Origin: Roseateles sp. SL47 | GTDB lineage: Bacteria > Pseudomonadota > Gammaproteobacteria > Burkholderiales > Burkholderiaceae_C | DNA length: 64,000 nt | Direction of reading: 5' to 3' | NCBI RefSeq assembly: GCF_026625885.1 | Contig: NZ_CP113068.1 | Span: 1,922,001 to 1,986,000, forward strand | Notes under the pieces: generated by a model | Told to the model about the DNA's origin: nothing | Seen by the model: only the letters and a program-made list of their open reading frames with translations | Databases searched by the model: none | Position numbers and translations under genes: made by a program | Part shown: positions 26,309-34,644 of the stretch, one piece after another | Position numbering within the stretch: the stretch's first letter is position 1 | How the letters are laid out: each line of letters begins with the position of its first letter

Positions 26309-28558
26309 CTAGGTGGGGCGGTGGGCGCGGAGCCAGTCTTCGAGCTGGTCGGCGGGCATGGGACGCGCAAAGTGCCAGCCCTGGCCTTCGTGGCAGCCCA
26401 GCGCCAGTAGGTGCTGGCGTTGCTCTTCGGTTTCAATGCCCTCGGCAACAACGCGCATGCCAAGGCTGCAGCCAAGATTGACGACCAGTTGCGCAATGGT
26501 GGCGCCAGCTGCACTGCTCTGCGCCTCGTGGACAAAGGCACGGTCAATCTTCAGGCGCTCTACGTCCAGACGACGGAGCTGACTCAGCGACGAGAATCCC
26601 GTGCCAAAGTCATCAATGGCCACCGTGGCCCCCGTGCTTCGAATCTCCGCCAGCACCCGTAAGACCGTCGAGACCTCTTCCATGGCCATCGATTCCGTGA
26701 TCTCCAGCTCCAGCGCCGATCCGGGAATCTCGGCATCCATCAGCGCGCGACGGATCGAATCAATGAAGCCGTGGTGACGGAATTGCGCCAGTGAAATATT
26801 CACCGCAATCCGGAAATCATCAAAGCCGTTGCGCCGTAATTGAGCAATCTGGAAACAGGCCGTCCGCAGCACAAATTCACCGATCGGGACAATGAGGCCC
26901 GATTGCTCCGCCAACGGAATGAATTGGTCCGGGGGCACAAATTGGCCGTCCGCCGTGCGCCAGCGCAGCAAAGCCTCCGCTCCAATCACCTGTTGCGTCG
27001 CCAGCTCCACCTGCGGCTGATACACCACAAACAGCCGCCGCTCTTCAAAACTCGCCCTCAGGCCCTTGAGCAGCTTGAAACGCTCCCGCGCATCAATGCC
27101 CATTTCGGCATGGAAATACTGCGACGCGCCACGGTTCTGCGCCTTGGCACGCTTGAGCGCAATCTGCGCATCCAGCAAAAGCTCCGAACCCAAAGCCCGC
27201 GATTCGGCCAGACGCACCAGCCCGGTGGTGGCACTGAGCTGCAAGCGCTCGCCAGAGACAGTGAACGGGTCGTTGAACAACTCGGCAATCCGGTCCCCAT
27301 TCACCACCTCTTCCGGCCCCAACAGTCCAAAGGCGTTGGAAGAGATGCGGGCCATGGCCGTGTTGTGGCCCAGTTGGCCCGCCATTCGCAGGGTGACCGC
27401 CTGCAGCACCTGGTCGCCAAAACGATGGCCAAAGGCATCGTTGATGTCGGCAAAGTCGTCCAGGTCGATCAGCGCCAGCGTGATGCCGTCCGGCGATTTG
27501 AGGTTCTGCTCCAGCACCTCAATGAAGCGCGTGCGGTTGGGCAGCTGCAGCAAGGGGTCGTTGTACGCCTGGTCCGACAGCTGGCTGTACAGCACCACAT
27601 TCTCGAAGCCGGCCGCAATGTTGGAGCTGAACGCACGCAGCAGTTGCTGGTCCAGGTCTTCCATCGGCCGCGGCACTTCCACCAGCACCGCCATCTCGCG
27701 GCCGTTGGGAAGCCCAAAATACATGACGGTGCAGCCGTCTTCATGCAGATGATCACCCAGCGCCAGGCTGCGGCTCAGCAACTGCCGAACGCGCTGCACC
27801 GGAACATGGCGCAGCGGGCGACTCACCAACGAGCTGTATTGGCCCGCCGCCGCAATCACACGCGCTTCACCACTCGGGTCGTTTTCGCTTTGCAGACACA
27901 CCACACCATCGGGCAGGGTGCCCAGCAAGGCACTCAGCAACGTAATGACACCTTCGGCAAAGCTCTGCATGCCACGCAGCCGACCCAGCTCGGCACTCGC
28001 CTCCACAATCATCTCCATGCCTTCACGGCTGGCCTCCAGGGCCCGGATCTGACGGTAGGAACGAATCGCCGCCGTGAGCACCGTGTACAAACGGGTGCGA
28101 GTCAGCTCTGACTTGGTCTTGTAGTCATTGATGTCGTAGGCCTGGATGGTCTCGATCTCCGGGGCATATCCCGGCTGACCGGTCCGCAGCACAATGCGCA
28201 AGGCGGCAAGCTTGAGCTCATCCCGGATATGGCGGACCAGTTGCAAACCGGCATCATCCGACTCCATCACGACATCCAGCAGCACCACGGCAATGTCATG
28301 CTCGCGGCCCAGCAGGCGCCGAGCTTCGGCGGCTGATCTGGCGTGCAGGAAGCTCAGTGGCTGGCCCTCGACGGACAGGCCCTGCATGGCCAACTCGGTG
28401 GCCTTGTGCACGTCCGAGTCGTCATCCACGATCAGCACCCGCCACGGGTGCTCGGACACGGCCGTGGTCTCGCGGGCGGCGTCCTGGTCGTCCAGGAACT
28501 GCAGCACGTCGTCGTCGTCGACGACGGCAGAGTTCGACGAATGCTGACGATCAGACAT
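26309..28558 (-). CDS. REC-DUF3369-GGDEF-EAL response regulator, probable c-di-GMP phosphodiesterase
   Basis: A 749-residue signalling protein. A receiver domain spans about residues 40-160 (VLIVDDDSDVH; phospho-acceptor Asp in VVLLDVVMESDD), followed by a DUF3369 sensor region. The GGDEF domain at about 330-480 is degenerate (SSNAF in place of GGDEF) and cannot be a normal cyclase. The EAL domain is complete: GAEALLRW, NISLAQFR, ELEITES, IDDFGTGFSSL, LKIDRAFV and AEGIET, so c-di-GMP hydrolysis is expected. The degenerate domain may act as a GTP sensor, as in some relatives. No histidine kinase is adjacent. It sits on the opposite strand inside what is usually a yqjD-yqjE-yqjK gene run. Confidence 0.93.
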   Translation of the reverse strand: MSDRQHSSNSAVVDDDDVLQFLDDQDAARETTAVSEHPWRVLIVDDDSDVHKATELAMQGLSVEGQPLSFLHARSAAEARRLLGREHDIAVVLLDVVMESDDAGLQLVRHIRDELKLAALRIVLRTGQPGYAPEIETIQAYDINDYKTKSELTRTRLYTVLTAAIRSYRQIRALEASREGMEMIVEASAELGRLRGMQSFAEGVITLLSALLGTLPDGVVCLQSENDPSGEARVIAAAGQYSSLVSRPLRHVPVQRVRQLLSRSLALGDHLHEDGCTVMYFGLPNGREMAVLVEVPRPMEDLDQQLLRAFSSNIAAGFENVVLYSQLSDQAYNDPLLQLPNRTRFIEVLEQNLKSPDGITLALIDLDDFADINDAFGHRFGDQVLQAVTLRMAGQLGHNTAMARISSNAFGLLGPEEVVNGDRIAELFNDPFTVSGERLQLSATTGLVRLAESRALGSELLLDAQIALKRAKAQNRGASQYFHAEMGIDARERFKLLKGLRASFEERRLFVVYQPQVELATQQVIGAEALLRWRTADGQFVPPDQFIPLAEQSGLIVPIGEFVLRTACFQIAQLRRNGFDDFRIAVNISLAQFRHHGFIDSIRRALMDAEIPGSALELEITESMAMEEVSTVLRVLAEIRSTGATVAIDDFGTGFSSLSQLRRLDVERLKIDRAFVHEAQSSAAGATIAQLVVNLGCSLGMRVVAEGIETEEQRQHLLALGCHEGQGWHFARPMPADQLEDWLRAHRPT

Positions 28559-28707
28559 TGAGAGACCTTGTCGTGACGCCCGTGCGCGACGGCACGAGAC
28601 GTTGCCTTGACTTTAGCTGAAGCCTCCCCCGCAGATGTGGCTTGTACGCCATCGTTTCCCCCGATTCAGTGGTAGGGTGACACGGTCGAGGACGAGGAGA
28701 AAGTCAC

Positions 28708-29091
28708 ATGGAGTCGCAGGAGCTGAATCTGGCGGACCGATTGCGCCGGATGGCGGCACACACGTTGTCACTTGCGCGAGTGCGCCTGGAACTGCTGGGC
28801 GTGGAGCTTCAATCCCAGCTGCTGCGTCTGTTTGCCGCCCTGACCGGCCTGCTCTTGGCCTTGCTGCTCGGGGTCGCCTCCCTGCTGATGCTGGTGTTTG
28901 CCGCCCTGTTGTGGGTGCCGGACGCATGGCGGGCCCCTCTGGGCCTGGCCCTGGGGCTGGTGCTGTTGCTGGCCGCCGTGCTGAGCTGGCAATGGGCCAA
29001 ACGCCAATTGGCCGAAGGGGATCCGTTTGGCGCCAGCCTGGCCGAACTGGCCCGGGATGCCCGCGCCCTCGGTGAGACGGAGAGCCGCTGA
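28708..29091 (+). CDS. YqjE-like membrane protein (phage holin family / DUF1469)
   Basis: A 127-residue protein with an amphipathic N-terminus (LADRLRRMAAHTLSLARVRL, then ELLGVELQSQ) and two membrane segments joined by a short loop. The family is labelled phage-holin-like, but here it is the chromosomal YqjE, paired with YqjD/DUF883 proteins. A GGAG ribosome site lies about nine bases before the ATG. Its stop shares one base with the next start (TGATG), so the two are coupled. Confidence 0.85.
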   Translation: MESQELNLADRLRRMAAHTLSLARVRLELLGVELQSQLLRLFAALTGLLLALLLGVASLLMLVFAALLWVPDAWRAPLGLALGLVLLLAAVLSWQWAKRQLAEGDPFGASLAELARDARALGETESR

Positions 29092-29576
29092 TGTGGCGAG
29101 ACATGCAGCAGCGTCTGAAGCTGCGTCAGCTCGATCTGCAATTGCGCAGTGCCGAATTGCGGGTGCAATTGGCGCAGGACGTTCGAGCCCTGGAGCAGCC
29201 TTTGCGCTGGGCGGACCGGGCGCACGGCCTCTGGCGGCTGCTTCGCAGTCTGCCCAAAGCCTGGCAGGCGTTGGGAGCCCTGGGCGGGCTGGGAGGCCTG
29301 TTCGGGCTCACTCGGCTGTTCAGAAGGCCCGGTCGGCTCGCGAGGCTGTGGACCTGGCTGACCTTGGCGCTGAAGGTCTGGCGCTGGGTGCGGCCGCAGG
29401 CACCTTCGCCGTCCGGAGCGGATCCGGGGACGGAATCGCGGGCTGAATCCAGGACTGAAGCGCGGACGGAAGCACGGACAGAAGCGCGGTCGCCATCGGC
29501 GGCAGCGGTTGCACCTCAGCCCCCGGTGGCGCCGGATGTGGCGTCGTCGCAGACGCCCCCATCAACGCCCACATAG
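29091..29576 (+). CDS. YqjK-like protein with a repetitive C-terminal tail
   Basis: A 161-residue frame. The first 100 residues are helical and basic (RLKLRQLDLQLRSAELRVQL, then a glycine-rich hydrophobic stretch and FRRPGRLARLWTWLTLALKV), in the position of YqjK after YqjE. The tail is built of four-residue repeats (TESR, AESR, TEAR x3) encoded by 12-base tandem repeats at about 29430-29489 and ends in a Pro/Ala-rich segment. The family assignment rests mainly on gene order. The 95 bases after it contain degenerate ACGCCCC-rich repeats and no gene. Confidence 0.65.
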   Translation: MWRDMQQRLKLRQLDLQLRSAELRVQLAQDVRALEQPLRWADRAHGLWRLLRSLPKAWQALGALGGLGGLFGLTRLFRRPGRLARLWTWLTLALKVWRWVRPQAPSPSGADPGTESRAESRTEARTEARTEARSPSAAAVAPQPPVAPDVASSQTPPSTPT

Positions 29577-29671
29577 ACGCCCCCCACCGCACCCCTCAAC
29601 GCCCCGATCAACACCCTTACGGGCGCCTTCACGGACGCCCACGCAAACAAACGCCCCCCGCAAAGCCCCGA

Positions 29672-32284
29672 TCAGGGCCGACCGCGTTTGAGGCTCGCAC
29701 CACGCGGGGCGGTAACGCTGGACTTGCTGCCACCCGAGCGCTGCACCGGCCCCCCGGTTTTTGGCCGACCACCCTGAGTCGTCTGCGCAGTACGCGGCGC
29801 CTGGGCACCCACCGGCTTGCGCGCCGCACCGGTTTCCCGTGGCGGAAGCCCGGTGTGCTGGGTCAGGATTTGTCCCGCACGCGGTTTGTTCGGCGCGGTC
29901 TTTTGACCGGCCTGCGTTGAATTCTTGCGGCGCGCTGATTCATAACCACCGTCGGTGGCCGGCTGGAAGGTCGGGATCAGGTGATGTTTGCCGTTGCCGA
30001 TCAGGTCGGCGCGGCCCATGTCCTTCAGCGCCTCACGGAGCAGCGGCCAGTTGTTGGGGTCGTGATAACGCAGGAAGGCCTTGTGCAGGCGGCGCCGACG
30101 CTCCCCCTTGACGATGTCCACCGCCTCGCTGTCGCGGGTGACCTTCTTCAGCGGATTCTTGCCCGAGTGGTACATCGCCGTGGCCGTGGCCATGGGGCTG
30201 GGGTAGAAGGTCTGCACCTGGTCCGCCCGGAAGCCATTGCGCTTGAGCCACAGCGCGAGGTTCATCATGTCCTCGTCGGCCGTGCCCGGGTGGGCGGCAA
30301 TGAAGTAGGGGATCAGATACTGCTTCTTGCCAGCAGCCGCACTGGCCTGCTCAAACAACTGCTTGAAGCGGTCGTAGGTGCCAATGCCCGGCTTCATCAT
30401 CTTGGAAAGCGGGCCGCCCTCGGTGTGCTCCGGCGCAATCTTGAGATAGCCGCCCACATGGTGGGTGACCAGTTCCTGGATGTATTCCGGGGACTCGATG
30501 GCCAGGTCGTATCGCAGACCGGAGCCGATCAGGATCTTTTTGACCCCACGCAAACCACGCGCACGGCGATAGAGCTTGATCAGCGGGCCGTGGTCGGTGT
30601 GCAGGTTGGGGCAGATGCCGGGATACACGCAGCTGGGCTTGCGGCAGGCGGCTTCAATCTCGGGGCTCTTGCAGCCGATGTGCCACATGTTGGCCGTCGG
30701 GCCGCCCAGGTCGGAAATGATGCCGGTGAAGCCTTTGACCTTGTCGCGGATGTCTTCAATCTCACGAATGATCGAGTCTTCGCTGCGGCTCTGGATCACA
30801 CGCCCTTCGTGCTCGGTGATGGAGCAGAAGGTGCAACCGCCGAAGCAGCCACGCATGATGTTCACCGAGAACCGGATCATCTCCCACGCCGGGATCTTGG
30901 TGCCGGCGTCATGGCTGCCGTTTTCATCCGCATAGCGGGGATGCGGGCTGCGGGCATAAGGGAGGTCGAAGACATGGTCCATCTCCGCCGTGGTCAGCGG
31001 GATGGGGGGTGGGTTCAGCCAGACGTCGCGGTCCACGCCGCTGGACGAATGCCGTTGCACCAGCGCGCGCGCATTGCCCGGATTGGTTTCCAGATGCAGC
31101 ACCCGGTTGGCATGGGCATACAACACCGGGTCGCTCTTGACCTGCTCATAAGCCGGAAGCCGGATCACGGTGCGGTCACGGGGCGTGGTGAGGGCACGGC
31201 CGTCCTGCCCGGTGCGGGCCAGCGGCTGGCGCACGATACGGATCGGCTTGACCTCGGGCATGCCTGCGGTCACGCCTGCGATGGCCGCAGCGCCTGCCGG
31301 GGCCTGCGCATCCGCAGTGGCCATTGCAGGCGTGGTCGCCTGGGACTGCTGCTTGGCGCAGTCGGTGCCTTGATCGGCGGCCACCTCGTCGGTGGTCATG
31401 TAGGGGTTGATCAGCGCCTCCACCTTGCCTGGCGCGTCCACCTCGGTGGAGTCGATCTCGAACCAGCCATCCAGGGATGCATCGTCCGGACGGCGCATGA
31501 AGGCCGTGCCGCGCACGTCGGTGATGGATTCAATCGGTTTCTTCTGGGCCAGGCGGTGCGCAATCTCGATGATGGCCCGCTCCGCATTGCCATAGACCAG
31601 CAGGTCGGCCTTGGCGTCCACCAGAATGCTGCGGCGGACCTTGTCCTGCCAGTAGTCGTAATGGGCAATGCGGCGCAGCGAGGCTTCAATGCCGCCGATG
31701 ATGACCGGCACGTCCTTGTAGGCTTCCTTGCAGCGCTGGGTGTAGACCAGCGTGGCCCGGTCCGGCCGCTTTCCGGCGGCACCGCCCGGGGTGTAGGCAT
31801 CGTCCGAGCGGATTTTGCGATCAGCCGTGTAGTGGTTGATCATCGAATCCATGTTGCCGGCCGCCACGCCGAAGAACAGATTGGGCTTGCCCAGCGCCCG
31901 GAACGGGTCGGGGGAATTCCAGTCGGGCTGGGCAATGATGCCCACGCGGAAACCTTGTGCTTCCAGCGTCCGGCCGATCACCGCCATGCCGAAACTGGGA
32001 TGGTCCACATAGGCGTCGCCGCTGACGATGATGATGTCGCAGCTGTCCCAGCCGAGCTGCGTCATTTCCTCGCGTGACATCGGCAGGAACGGCGCCGGGC
32101 CAAAACGCTTGGCCCAGAACGGACGGTAGCCTGTGAGGGCCTTCGGGCGCGTTTCGTGCTCGGACGATTTCTGGCGAGTGTCCTTGGCGGACGCCTTCCG
32201 GCCGTCCTTCCCCACGGAGGGAGCGGCGGGCGTGGAACGCTCGTCAGCGGGCAGGGCGGAAGTCGGGGGCAGGGTGACGGACAC
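29672..32284 (-). CDS. YgiQ family radical SAM protein
   Basis: An 870-residue member of the YgiQ/UPF0313 family, of unknown reaction. The N-terminal domain has [20 protein letters not shown] and [18 protein letters not shown]. The radical SAM cluster is [19 protein letters not shown] (CX3CX2C). The C-terminal part has [18 protein letters not shown] and [14 protein letters not shown], both typical of the family. The start is a GTG without a clear ribosome site. About 40 Ala/Gln/Thr-rich residues are inserted before [13 protein letters not shown], and a long basic, Pro/Gly/Thr-rich tail follows. It is transcribed toward the yqjK-like gene. Confidence 0.92.
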   Translation of the reverse strand: MSVTLPPTSALPADERSTPAAPSVGKDGRKASAKDTRQKSSEHETRPKALTGYRPFWAKRFGPAPFLPMSREEMTQLGWDSCDIIIVSGDAYVDHPSFGMAVIGRTLEAQGFRVGIIAQPDWNSPDPFRALGKPNLFFGVAAGNMDSMINHYTADRKIRSDDAYTPGGAAGKRPDRATLVYTQRCKEAYKDVPVIIGGIEASLRRIAHYDYWQDKVRRSILVDAKADLLVYGNAERAIIEIAHRLAQKKPIESITDVRGTAFMRRPDDASLDGWFEIDSTEVDAPGKVEALINPYMTTDEVAADQGTDCAKQQSQATTPAMATADAQAPAGAAAIAGVTAGMPEVKPIRIVRQPLARTGQDGRALTTPRDRTVIRLPAYEQVKSDPVLYAHANRVLHLETNPGNARALVQRHSSSGVDRDVWLNPPPIPLTTAEMDHVFDLPYARSPHPRYADENGSHDAGTKIPAWEMIRFSVNIMRGCFGGCTFCSITEHEGRVIQSRSEDSIIREIEDIRDKVKGFTGIISDLGGPTANMWHIGCKSPEIEAACRKPSCVYPGICPNLHTDHGPLIKLYRRARGLRGVKKILIGSGLRYDLAIESPEYIQELVTHHVGGYLKIAPEHTEGGPLSKMMKPGIGTYDRFKQLFEQASAAAGKKQYLIPYFIAAHPGTADEDMMNLALWLKRNGFRADQVQTFYPSPMATATAMYHSGKNPLKKVTRDSEAVDIVKGERRRRLHKAFLRYHDPNNWPLLREALKDMGRADLIGNGKHHLIPTFQPATDGGYESARRKNSTQAGQKTAPNKPRAGQILTQHTGLPPRETGAARKPVGAQAPRTAQTTQGGRPKTGGPVQRSGGSKSSVTAPRGASLKRGRP

Positions 32285-32350
32285 GGCGGCGGCTCGGCGG
32301 GGGTAACCGGGTATTGTCGCTGTTCCCTCGGGTTCACCCCAGGGGAGACC

Positions 32351-33103
32351 TCACAAATCCGGGGCTTTCAACCGGGAATCGGGCTGGGCGTCGGCCGCCG
32401 TCATGGGGGATTGGGCCGATTCACAGACCGCCTGTCGGCCCAGCGTATGGCGTTCCGCCTCGGTCAGCGGGCTGAACCGGTTGGGCACCGGCACCGCCAG
32501 GCTGGACAGATAGTGCTCCAGCTGGGCCTGCCCCACCTCGATCAAATCGAAGGATTCCGGGTCCAGCATCCAGTGGTGCAGCAAGCCGCCCACCAGGGCC
32601 ATCAGGCCGATGGCGGCTCGCTGGGTATCCAGGCCGGGCGGGAGCTGGCCCAACTCGATGGCGCGCTCGAAGGTGCCGCGGTTGTGCAGGGTCCAGTCCC
32701 GGTGCGCCACCACCTTGCGCGCCAGGATGCTGGTCATTTCACCAACAAACTCCACCCGCAGATTGGCGATCTCAAAAGCCCGCCGGGTGCGTGCATTGTT
32801 GACGGTGCAGTGAAACACATTGAGCAGCCCCAGCCGCAGGTCTTCCAGCGGCAGGTCGGGCGATGCGGAGGTGGCCGCTTCAATGCCTTCCTCCAGCGGC
32901 ATGGTGGCCCGCTGCATCATGGCGTCGAACAGCTGGACCTTGTCCTCGAAGTGCCAGTAGACCGCCCCACGTGTCACGCCGGCCGCCTGCGCAATGTCTT
33001 GCAGCGATGTGCGGGATACGCCCCTCTCATGGAACAGCTGTTCGGCTGCGTCCAGCAGGCGGGTGCGGGTCTCCTGGGCTTCTTGTTTGGTTCGGCGGGC
33101 CAT
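32351..33103 (-). CDS. TetR-family repressor of the RND efflux operon (AcrR/TtgR-like)
   Basis: A 250-residue TetR repressor. ATG 33103 gives the classical opening MARRTKQEAQETRTRLLDAA with HTH motif TSLQDIAQAAGVTRGAVYWH, as in AcrR and TtgR, then a ligand-binding domain. It is divergent from the adaptor gene and separated from it by a near-copy of the E. coli AcrR operator. It should repress the pump until a hydrophobic compound binds. The longer in-frame start at 33157 would run into the operator and is rejected. Confidence 0.92.
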   Translation of the reverse strand: MARRTKQEAQETRTRLLDAAEQLFHERGVSRTSLQDIAQAAGVTRGAVYWHFEDKVQLFDAMMQRATMPLEEGIEAATSASPDLPLEDLRLGLLNVFHCTVNNARTRRAFEIANLRVEFVGEMTSILARKVVAHRDWTLHNRGTFERAIELGQLPPGLDTQRAAIGLMALVGGLLHHWMLDPESFDLIEVGQAQLEHYLSSLAVPVPNRFSPLTEAERHTLGRQAVCESAQSPMTAADAQPDSRLKAPDL

Positions 33104-33124
33104 GGGGGCATTGTAGGCGGCTAA

Positions 33125-33146
33125 ACATACATGCGTGAATGTATGT
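33125..33146. promoter_or_regulatory. AcrR-type operator
   Basis: ACATACAT-GCGTGA-ATGTATGT is a perfect 8-base inverted repeat with a six-base spacer. From memory, the E. coli acrAB operator has the same arms around TTGTGA. It lies 21 bases before the repressor's start codon and upstream of the pump operon, so it probably controls both. Confidence 0.85.
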
Positions 33147-33362
33147 ATATACTGCACGCGTTGTGTAGTCGAGTTGCGCCTGCGCGTTGGTCAAACCGCT
33201 TTTTTCGCATTTCCACCGGTCGCATCCCTGCCCTGTTGAGGTGGGGGAACCCCGATGAACATTGCGGAAGGACGGGCCGATGCCGATGATGTGCCGACGC
33301 TGAAAAGCTACGTAAAAACACCAACAAGCCACCATCTGATTCACAAGAGGAACCCCATCGTG

Positions 33363-34616
33363 ATGTCCTTCCCTCAGCCGAAAGAACAACCGGGGGCGGA
33401 GCGCCCGGGCCTGCAGGCCGGCGCTCGTTTGCTCTATCTTCTGCCCCTGGTGGTCTCGCTGGCCACTGTCCTGACCGCCTGCGGCAAGGATGACAAGGCC
33501 GCAGCCGCCGGCAAAGGGGGGGGCATGCCGCCCGCCCAGGTGGGTGTGGTCACGGTGGGCACCCAGGCGGTGGCGCTGCAGACGGAACTGCCCGGCCGCG
33601 TGGAATCGCTGCGCACGGCGGAAGTGCGCGCCCGCGCCACCGGCATTGTGCTCAAGCGCCTGTTCACGGAAGGCGCCGAAGTGAAGGCCGGCCAAGCGCT
33701 GTTCCAGATCGACCCGGCCCCCTATCAGGCTGCCCTGGACAGCGCCAATGCCAATGTGGCCAAGGCGCAGGCCAATCTGGCCCAGGCGTCGGCACAGGCG
33801 GAGCGCAACAAGCCGCTGGCGGATGCCAAGGCCATCAGCCAGCAGGACTACATCACCTCGGTGGCCACCGCCAAGTCGGCCGAAGCTGATGTGGCGGCCG
33901 CCAAGGCCGCCGCCGTGCAGGCCCGGCTGAACCTGGACTATGCCCGCGTCACTGCGCCCATCTCCGGGCGCATCGGCCGTGCGCTGGTGACCGAAGGTGC
34001 GCTGGTGAGCTCCAGCGAGGCCACCCAGCTGGCCCTGATCCAGCAGGTCAGCAGCGTCTATGTGAACTTCACCCAGTCGGCCAACGAGGTGCAGAACCTG
34101 CGCCGCGCCCTGGCCAACGGCCAGCTGCGCAGCGCCGGCAGCGGCGCGGCCCAGGTGCAGGTGGTGCTGGATGACGGCACGGTCTACAGCCGCCCCGGCA
34201 AGCTGCTGTTCACCGACCTGACGGTGGACACCACCTCCGGCCAGGTCACCCTGCGCGCCGAAGTGCCCAACCCCGACAACACCCTGCTGCCTGGCCAGTA
34301 TGTGCGCGTGCGCCTGGCCCAGGCGGAGCTGCCGTCGGCCATCCTGCTGCCCCAGCAGGCGGTCACCCGCGGCAACGACGGTGACACCGTGCTGGTGGTC
34401 GGTGCCGACAACAAGCCGCAAGCCCGTAAGGTGCGCATTGGCAACGCCGTGGGCAATCAATGGGTGGTGACGGACGGCCTGAAGGCCGGCGAGAAGGTCA
34501 TTGCCGATGGCTTCCAGAAGATGATGGTGCCGGGGGCTCCGGTCAATCCGGTGCCCTTCACGCCTGCCAGCGCCGCCAGCGGTGCTCCGGCAGGCGCCTC
34601 GGCTGCCGGCCACTGA
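33363..34616 (+). CDS. RND efflux periplasmic adaptor lipoprotein (AcrA/MexA-like)
   Basis: A 417-residue membrane fusion protein linking an inner-membrane RND pump to an outer-membrane channel. The signal ends in the lipobox VLTAC (Cys40). Family features are LPGRVESLRTAEVRARATG, FQIDPAPYQAAL, a long helical hairpin rich in Ala/Gln/Lys, LDYARVTAPISGRIGRALVT and LLPGQYVRVRL. ATG 33363 follows AGAGGA; an in-frame ATG at 33255 would add a non-signal leader. It is first in the operon, with the pump gene starting 28 bases later. Confidence 0.94.
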   Translation: MSFPQPKEQPGAERPGLQAGARLLYLLPLVVSLATVLTACGKDDKAAAAGKGGGMPPAQVGVVTVGTQAVALQTELPGRVESLRTAEVRARATGIVLKRLFTEGAEVKAGQALFQIDPAPYQAALDSANANVAKAQANLAQASAQAERNKPLADAKAISQQDYITSVATAKSAEADVAAAKAAAVQARLNLDYARVTAPISGRIGRALVTEGALVSSSEATQLALIQQVSSVYVNFTQSANEVQNLRRALANGQLRSAGSGAAQVQVVLDDGTVYSRPGKLLFTDLTVDTTSGQVTLRAEVPNPDNTLLPGQYVRVRLAQAELPSAILLPQQAVTRGNDGDTVLVVGADNKPQARKVRIGNAVGNQWVVTDGLKAGEKVIADGFQKMMVPGAPVNPVPFTPASAASGAPAGASAAGH

Positions 34617-34644
34617 GCCCTGACGCTCAGGAAGGATCCAAGAC

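Noticed and set aside
28708..29091. Phage holin, suggesting a prophage
   Set aside because: The family label is misleading: the gene pairs with YqjK-like and DUF883 genes and no phage structural or integrase genes are present.
33255..33362. Earlier ATG for the efflux adaptor
   Set aside because: The added 36 residues have no signal features, while ATG 33363 has a ribosome site and begins a lipoprotein signal peptide.
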